In this document: piece after piece, positions 57,822-64,000 of the stretch | Position numbering within the stretch: the stretch's first letter is position 1 | Layout: every line of letters begins with the position of its first letter | NCBI GenBank assembly: GCA_001661515.1 | Contig: LUVW01000036.1 | Location: forward strand, 211,067-275,066 | Length of the DNA: 64,000 nucleotides | Reading direction: 5' to 3' | Source of the DNA: Capniomyces stellatus | Taxonomy: Eukaryota; Kickxellomycota; Harpellomycetes; Harpellales; Legeriomycetaceae | Position numbers and translations under genes: made by a program | Notes under the pieces: generated by a model | The model's input: the letters and a program-made list of their open reading frames with translations, nothing else | The model's database searches: none | What the model was told of the DNA's origin: nothing

Positions 57822-59289
57822 TCTTTTTACAACTCGTTCTTTTCCTTTACGCCCTTGGTTTTATATTCTAATTCGCTCTGTTTTTATACTGATTCTCTCT
57901 GTTTACACGCTAGCTTGTTTTGTTTATATACTAGCTTGTTTTGTCTTTCTTATAAATATCTTCCTGTTCTGTTCAAACCATGAATCCTAACCTTTAGTTT
58001 ATCGCCCTGGTTATCCAGCTACCCATTTGCTTGCTATTTTATTTATTTACTTACTTTCTTTGCTCAAGGCGTTTTAAACGGCGTGAACAAGTTAATTTCG
58101 TCTTGCTTTAATTCGTCTATTAGTTTGTTCTTTAATTAGCTAGCTTGTTTTATTGATATTATTAGTTGTTTACTCACTAATATTTTATTATTTTTGTTTT
58201 TCTATTGATAGTTCTAAATCTATTTTTTTTACTATATTTACTCGCTAATTCTTCCGTTTATTCCCAGAAAAAAAATCAACTATCAAAAAGTCATAAAAAA
58301 CCATCTATTTTGAACTTTATTTACATCATCTCAACATCATTCGACTATGATGTTTTTTTCTCGACCTTTTTCTGTCGTTTTTAATATCTTGCAAAACTTG
58401 CAAATTTTGCTTAAAAAAAAACGTTATCCCAAATCAGTTTTTAGCTTTGCCTCTTTTTATGTAAACACCATTTGTTTAGTCTTTTTGTGTCCAATTTGTC
58501 TTGCTTTTTTCACTGAAGATTTCTCAAAATTCAAACCCTATTTAGTTTGTCTATTTCAGCTATTTATCTCCCACCTATTTTGTCACACCTACTCTCAAAT
58601 TATTGCTTTCCACCTTTGCTCTTTATAAAACAAAAAGTTCCCTGAAAATATCAATACTATCCTTGTATCTAAAGAAGATTCAGGCTTTCCATCACCAATT
58701 TCTTCAATATCCTCCATTTAATTGTTTTTTTCTGATTGTTTTCTACAAATACTTTTCAATTGTTGAACCACAATATAACATTGTTGCCCTATTTCATAAG
58801 TTCGCTGATTTCGATCATGTATAGACCAACACTCACAATTCAGAATTCCTACTCACAATACATGTTAAAGCTACAAATGGAATAATCCTAGTCTTAAAAC
58901 TACACTTCCAGCTTTTCACCGCCTGTCAATTCTTCATCTTGGTTAAATACATTTACTGCCCCTCTTACCTTTTATTAGTACATTCATTAAATTTTCAATA
59001 AAAAGTGGGTAGTACCACAAACCACAACATTAAAGCGCATAAAGAAAACATATTTTCATAGCCCAATTTACAACGCGATTCTTTTACTACAAATGTTAGA
59101 ATTGTAATCCCATAGACTTCAAACTAATAAAAAGGCAAATCATGAATGTTGTTGATTATATAGCAAAGTCAACACTAAAAAAAAAGATTCAGATCTCAAA
59201 GCATGGCCCCTTGATTCCAAAAACCAAAACAATTAAGTTCAATCACAATAAGTAAAGTTAAAAAAACAGCAATTACAATGACTGGGTTC
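57822..59289. other. Pyrimidine-rich spacer
   Basis: Promoter side of the F-box gene and 3' flank of the RCC1-like gene. The + strand is C/T-rich with repeated CTAGCTTGTTTTG words near 57907-57945. No gene recognised; open frames here look random. Confidence 0.6.
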
Positions 59290-61092
59290 TCACGATACTA
59301 CCAAAAAAGTGTTCCCATACCCACAACCAATATTAACAATTCCATCAAATGGACTCTCTACGCCATCCGATATGCCTGCGTGAGGTTCACCAGATATTCC
59401 TCTAAACTCTTCATTAATAATTGTTAGTTGGTGTGGAGGCCAAGTGTTTTCACCCTTTATCAGCCCACAGTTTCCATGTTCATTCCATCCCCAACTATAA
59501 ACCAAACCGTCCTGCATCTGTACAACCACGTGGTTTGATCCACATATCATCTTATCTATACAACTCTCACCGCCCTTTAAGCACAAACGACCATATGTTA
59601 GCTCAACCGGATACCCACTTATTCTCTCTTGTATCTGTTGCCGCGAGTCTTCGCCACTGGTACCACGCTGAGATGATGTATCTCCAAACAGATTATTCTG
59701 AGGAGTTCCAAACCCTATCGCCATAATTATACTCTTATCATCCAAAACACCCTTTTGGTCGATATTCCATAGGAATAGATTATCCCAGGTTGAACATATC
59801 TTTGGAAAGCCTACACTTATTGTCTTTGACCCACAACTTGGTCTTGGCAGTTCAGGGTTTACACTTTGATCCGAGTCAGCTGCAGCATGGTGTACTCTTG
59901 AAAAACTGTACTTTACCCAATGTCTCTCTGATGTGTTTTCATCCAATTGGTTCATTGACATATAATCAAACACTCTGGACCTTCCACATACGTACAAATT
60001 GAATTTTTCGTTATGTTGTATTTTATCAGTACCCAATAAACCACATTCATACTCATCCACGCTATTGCTCGTTACTATCGCACTGTGATACCTACCACAG
60101 CTAATGTCAATAGCTGGTCCACTTAAGCCACTCAAAATCTGCGGTGCGTTGATTTTATCCTTATGATCGTTTTTAGGTCTACTTCTCATATTGACCCTTT
60201 TAGCTAACACAGCCCTACTTTCATTACTCAAAGTTTTTGGCTTACTGTCTGTGCTATCATTCTTGTTTATTCCATCAATAGACAAAGGAACCATTCCCGA
60301 TGATCCCAACTGCAATTTCGAGTTTGACCCCCAACCAAATACCCTACCTTCTTCAGTTAATGCCAAGGTATGCCTTAAGCCGCACGATGTTTTTACAACT
60401 TTAATTCTGTTATTATGAAAGCCGTCCTGAGACTCTAGCTCCACCCTGCTCCAAATATGCCCCAAGTCGGCATTTCTACCAGACTTGCTTGACGTCTCAA
60501 CCTTTACTCCGCATTGCCCAAAACTATTGTTTCCCAACGAGTATAGATCCCCATCACTTGTAAGCAAAATGGAATGGTTCCACCCAGCCGATATTTGCTG
60601 CACCTTTGCATAGTCACCGTAAACACATTCTTTACACTCTAACTGTATTGTAGCATTGTTCTCGGGTCCCAAACCGTCTATATGCACCGGATTTCTTGCT
60701 TTAGGAGGAAGTAGAGGAGTGAAAACAAAAGTTTTCTGATCTAATTCGCAAGAGCCCCTATCAGACTTTTGACCCTCAGCTTCGCAAAATCCCCTGTCAA
60801 CACAACCTAACTCTCCATTTATATTCGAACCGCAACCAAATAATATCTGTAAACCAACCCAGTACAAAAAGGTGTGGTTTCCGCCGCCAACGAGGACAGG
60901 AGCCTTGGAATTCGCGATTCTAAACAAACATTTTGGCACCTTTACACTCGCTTCAGGCTCACCTTTCCTAATCTGAAATTTGCATCTTGTGGGCGTTTCG
61001 TAGTCCAATTCAGACACAACACCCAACTGACCGCTTGAATTCGATCCTAAAGCGTACACCGACCACCTTGTTTTTACAAATTCGCACACCAT
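59290..61092 (-). CDS. RCC1-repeat protein, ATS1/KTI13-like
   Basis: A 600-codon single exon from the ATG at 61092, predicted to fold as a seven-bladed propeller. Repeat signatures: VYALGSNSSGQLG, LFGCGSNINGELG, DLYSLGNNSFGQCG with ISAGWNHSILLTSDG, RVFGWGSNSKLQLG with TSCGLRHTLALTEEG, ISCGRYHSAIV, then CGSNHVVVQMQDG and LVYSWGWNEHGNCG with IGCGYGNTFLVV at the end. The SWGWNEHGNCG blade resembles the GWGEHGNCG signature I recall from yeast Ats1/Kti13 and its fungal relatives, partners of Kti11/Dph3 in tRNA wobble-uridine modification and diphthamide synthesis. At 600 residues it is much longer than Ats1 (333), so it could be another RCC1-family member. Not the chromatin factor RCC1 itself as far as I can see. 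Confidence 0.8.
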   Translation of the reverse strand: MVCEFVKTRWSVYALGSNSSGQLGVVSELDYETPTRCKFQIRKGEPEASVKVPKCLFRIANSKAPVLVGGGNHTFLYWVGLQILFGCGSNINGELGCVDRGFCEAEGQKSDRGSCELDQKTFVFTPLLPPKARNPVHIDGLGPENNATIQLECKECVYGDYAKVQQISAGWNHSILLTSDGDLYSLGNNSFGQCGVKVETSSKSGRNADLGHIWSRVELESQDGFHNNRIKVVKTSCGLRHTLALTEEGRVFGWGSNSKLQLGSSGMVPLSIDGINKNDSTDSKPKTLSNESRAVLAKRVNMRSRPKNDHKDKINAPQILSGLSGPAIDISCGRYHSAIVTSNSVDEYECGLLGTDKIQHNEKFNLYVCGRSRVFDYMSMNQLDENTSERHWVKYSFSRVHHAAADSDQSVNPELPRPSCGSKTISVGFPKICSTWDNLFLWNIDQKGVLDDKSIIMAIGFGTPQNNLFGDTSSQRGTSGEDSRQQIQERISGYPVELTYGRLCLKGGESCIDKMICGSNHVVVQMQDGLVYSWGWNEHGNCGLIKGENTWPPHQLTIINEEFRGISGEPHAGISDGVESPFDGIVNIGCGYGNTFLVVS

Positions 61093-61588
61093 TCGCTCCC
61101 AAACTCTGTATTAAAAGTGTTGTGCTCGCTCTGCACTTGGTCTAATATACCGAAAGCAATGCTTGTTTATTGTTGTTTTTTTTTAAAAAAAAAGGAGAAT
61201 GTCAAGATATTATTTATCACCATAATCTAATGAGTTAAACCCAATAAAACCGCCTTGTCACTTTGATTTTGGTTCAAAACACCAACATAGTAATAGAATG
61301 AGTGTAAATACACTTTATTTTTAAATGCCGAGCCTACTCAAAAAAACTCCCAATCAAAAGCACGAAAATTGATTTCAAAAAAGTAAAAGTAAATAAAATG
61401 GTGCAAATAGGATAGCAACTTTAAAACGGAGCAAATGTTTAATGTCCTTATCACCTTTTTTTCAACTGATATATTAACCAGACTGTAGTTTCTTAATTAG
61501 ATTTACAATCCATAATTAGAGCTGGTCAAGTCTAAATCCAGGCGATAGGAATTTAAAACAAAAGGATTAAAACATAGTGGCAAAAGAA
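61093..61588. promoter_or_regulatory. Divergent promoter region of the RCC1-like and BET2 genes
   Basis: Bidirectional 496-bp spacer between two start codons. It includes a T9/A9 tract pair at about 61176-61194 and A/T-rich stretches. No specific factor site can be named. Confidence 0.5.
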
Positions 61589-62962
61589 ATGGAAGACGAA
61601 TTGCTTGTGGAAAAACATGTCGAGTTTATAAAAAGCCTGAATAAAGTAAGTTTCTCAAAACAATTCAGTGTAGCTCATTATTAAGACACAAACAAAGAAC
61701 CACCAAATAGAGTTGAATACATTAGTTTATAAAGAAATTGGTGCGGACTCAATTATCACGCATTATTGAAATACCGGTACATCACATAGGAGCAAGATGA
61801 ACTTGAATACTGGCTGACTGAGCATTTGCGAGTCAGCGGAATATATTGGGGTTTGGTTGGATTGCACGTTCTAGGAAGAGAAAACGAGCTAGATAAGGGC
61901 CTTATTATTAAATACATTTTATCCTGTCAAAATAAAGATGGTAAGAAGGCGTGTCGATAGTATTTAGTTTTAAAATCGTAGAACAATACGAATCTTGGAT
62001 AAGGTATAGGAAATCGGTATAGTAACGCTAATGTTGGCTATATAGGTGGATTTGGAGGCCATACTAACCACGATTCTCATTTGCTATACACAATGAGTGC
62101 AATCCAGATTCTAGCAATGTATGATAGCCTTGATGTTATAGATTCGAAAAAAGTTGTAACGTGTAAGTGAAGTAATTGTTTATTAGCATTTGGCATTTAA
62201 ACTGGCAAACTCAAGCCCAATATTGGTACTTTGTGGTTTAAGTAAAAGAAGTTGACAAGTAATTAATTTGTGTATTTAAAAGATGTTGCCAGTCTTCAAG
62301 ATCCAGTTACAGGGTATATGAGTGGGGATATATGGGGAGAGAAGGATACTCGATTTGCATTTATTGCTTTGGCCATTTGCAAACTTCTAAACGACATGTC
62401 GGCAATAAAAATAGACCCGATAGTAAACTATATATCTGCCTCAATGAACTATGATGGTGGTTTTGGATCAGGTCCGGGCGGTGAGTCCCACGCTGCCCAG
62501 GTGTACACTTGCATTGCTGCATTAGCAATTGCACGCCGCTTAGATATTGTTGACCGTGATAAACTGTCAAGCTGGCTAAGCGAGCGTCAGCTTGAAAATT
62601 CAGGAGGGTTAAACGGAAGGCCACAGAAACTACCTGACGTATGCTACTCTTGGTGGGCCCTTTCTTCACTCGAAATAATGGGCCGAATCCACTGGATCGA
62701 CTCCAATTCCTTGACCAAATTTATTCTAAAATCCCAGGACGACCAAAAAGGTGGAATATCCGATCGTCCTGGCAATGTCACTGATGTTTACCATACCTGT
62801 TTTGGGCTGTGCGGACTAAGTCTTATCGACTATAAATCAGACGCTATAGAATTGGCTTCTATTGATCCCGTTTATTGCATGCCCAAGTCCATCATTGAAC
62901 GGTTAGGTCTAGGCAGTGGTGTTAATGGGTGGAGAGACTTTGTTCCGAAAAACTGGAACTAA
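61589..62962 (+). CDS. BET2: Rab geranylgeranyltransferase beta subunit
   Basis: Catalytic beta subunit of GGTase II, which attaches geranylgeranyl groups to Rab GTPases presented by REP. Exons 61589-61645, 61790-61940, 62046-62162 and 62283-62962 join to 334 codons (donors GTAAGT, GTAAGA, GTAAGT). Prenyltransferase repeats are clear: [31 protein letters not shown] with [76 protein letters not shown] and [15 protein letters not shown]. Zinc ligands are Asp and Cys of LPDVCYSWW and His of [19 protein letters not shown] near the end is the usual Bet2 ending. Length is normal (~325-335). The start is divergent from the RCC1-like gene with about 496 bp between. Confidence 0.96.
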
Positions 62963-63336
62963 TTGGTGGACTATTTACGCTACCTACAGACTTTGTATAT
63001 TGTTGATGTTGGTAGTACATTTTGGCAAATCATATATATTTTTCTTTAATAGAATATAATAAAGATGAACGCAGAGTATATCTAACATACTTGATACGGC
63101 GCTTATTGGGGTAATAGTAGGGTATTCAATTTAAAATAGTGAGGTTCAGAGTCACTTTTGGTACACCAGAATCCAAGTTTAACACGTTGAGTTGTATTGC
63201 ATTTTGCTTCAATAATTTACTGATTTATAACTGAAATACCAAACAAAAAAAACACTAAACTACTCAAAGTTAAAGCAGTTACAGTATTAGTAACAAATTG
63301 ATTTAATAACTCTCATAAGTACGACATTCTCGGAGG

Positions 63337-64000
63337 TTTCAATAACTCGTGTAACATCAAATGTGGTATAATTGACCCTAAAGAGCGTGTATTTATTTGT
63401 TGAAGAGTGAGTGTATCCTTTTGTGCGTGTTTTTGTGTGAATTCTTATTATTTGAACGAGTTTCGCACTCCTGTCACAAGCTTCCAAAAGTAATGGCGTC
63501 AGAAATAATATCATCTCTTGTCTTTTGACCAGCTTTCACTGTTCCTGGTGTTCCAATGGTTTCAGCACTTTGTTTTAGAATAAATGCCAAAACCTAGACG
63601 TGCTCAGTTGAAAGTTTTTTCAATTCATTGCGGAATAGGTTTGCGACAAAGGTTTGCAACTAGAATCTGCAACAAAAAATTACAATAAAGGGTCGCAACA
63701 AAGGATTAGAACTAGGACTTACAACAAAGGTTTGCAACAAATATTTTTTTTGAAACACCAACGACCACTGCGAAATAGCAGCATCGCCGGATATAGCTAG
63801 ATTATTTCCCCCTTTTTTCCGTTTTACATCTGGTCCAATCCGATCAGCCCAATTCTCAATTTGGAAATGTTTTGGGTGTTTTACGACAACATGGCAGTAG
63901 TTCTGTCAAAAAATCGGCTCAATCTGGATCAAGAATCCAAGCCGTAATCACGCATATACACGGTGAATCCCAGAAAGAGCTGTACAATCTTCATTGAACG
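63337..64000. mobile_element. Amplified element, copy 2 (truncated by window end)
   Basis: Matches 46549-47212 at a constant offset of 16,788 bp, same orientation, no gaps and one substitution seen (63378 C versus 46590 A). It begins about 375 bp after the BET2 stop codon. The part upstream of ~63337 is only weakly similar to copy 1, so the left boundary of recent homology lies there. The right end is outside the window. Confidence 0.75.
63638..63741. repeat. Degenerate 12-14-bp tandem units, copy 2
   Basis: Same GGTTTGCAACAAA-type array as at 46850-46953, unchanged. Confidence 0.75.

Overview
The window is nuclear DNA from an AT-rich fungus. The genes are eukaryotic: a nascent-polypeptide complex subunit, diphthamide synthesis, Rab prenylation, a mitochondrial carrier and peroxisomal 2-hydroxyacyl-CoA lyase. 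Introns are GT..AG, mostly short and often GTAAGT at the donor, and one gene is an Ndt80/PhoG-type transcription factor. Large gene-poor AT-rich spacers, an ITFG1/TIP-like surface protein and an intron-rich HACL1 suggest an early-diverging fungus (Zoopagomycota/Kickxellomycotina would fit), but that placement is inference.

Layout. 1-1114: 3' part of a WrbA/Pst2-like flavodoxin-fold quinone reductase with a long charged tail. 1115-10888: AT-rich spacer with small tandem repeats. 10889-14966: NAC-beta (4 exons, +), mitochondrial thioredoxin (3 exons, -), an O-methyltransferase (+), then the 3' end of the ITFG1/TIP-like gene (3 exons, -, to 17361). 18122-20904: Ndt80/PhoG-type regulator (2 exons, -), followed upstream by 6.6 kb of spacer. 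27519-29024: a secreted orphan protein with a short collagen-like C-terminus. 30707-34058: HACL1 (12 exons, -, C-terminal SHL peroxisomal signal). 34893-36134: ZIP zinc transporter (-). 36135-42055: spacer. 42056-43936: methylenetetrahydrofolate reductase (+), followed by a poly-C-flanked N gap. 44581-45677: mitochondrial folate/FAD carrier (2 exons, -). 45678-51756: repeat-rich accessory stretch with tRNA-Ser(AGA), minisatellites, LTR-like debris and one copy of a recently amplified element. 51757-52857: secreted GDSL lipase. 53247-54884: DPH2 (2 exons, +). 55062-57821: F-box/LRR protein (-). 59290-61092: RCC1-repeat protein of ATS1/KTI13 type (-). 61589-62962: Rab geranylgeranyltransferase beta (4 exons, +). 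63337-64000: a second, almost identical copy of the amplified element, running off the window.

The most striking observation is in the GDSL lipase gene. About 450-500 bp in its middle (from somewhere in 52061-52108 to 52558-52562) make no sense on either strand as written. Replacing each base by its complement WITHOUT reversing the order restores one uninterrupted 366-codon frame containing the missing GDSL block III (GAND). No known DNA rearrangement produces a parallel complement, so this looks like a sequence-handling artefact or a deliberate edit rather than biology.

The genes are mostly independent housekeeping loci with no operon logic. Two loose functional links are folate/one-carbon metabolism (MTHFR next to a folate/FAD carrier) and diphthamide (DPH2 near an ATS1/KTI13-like gene).
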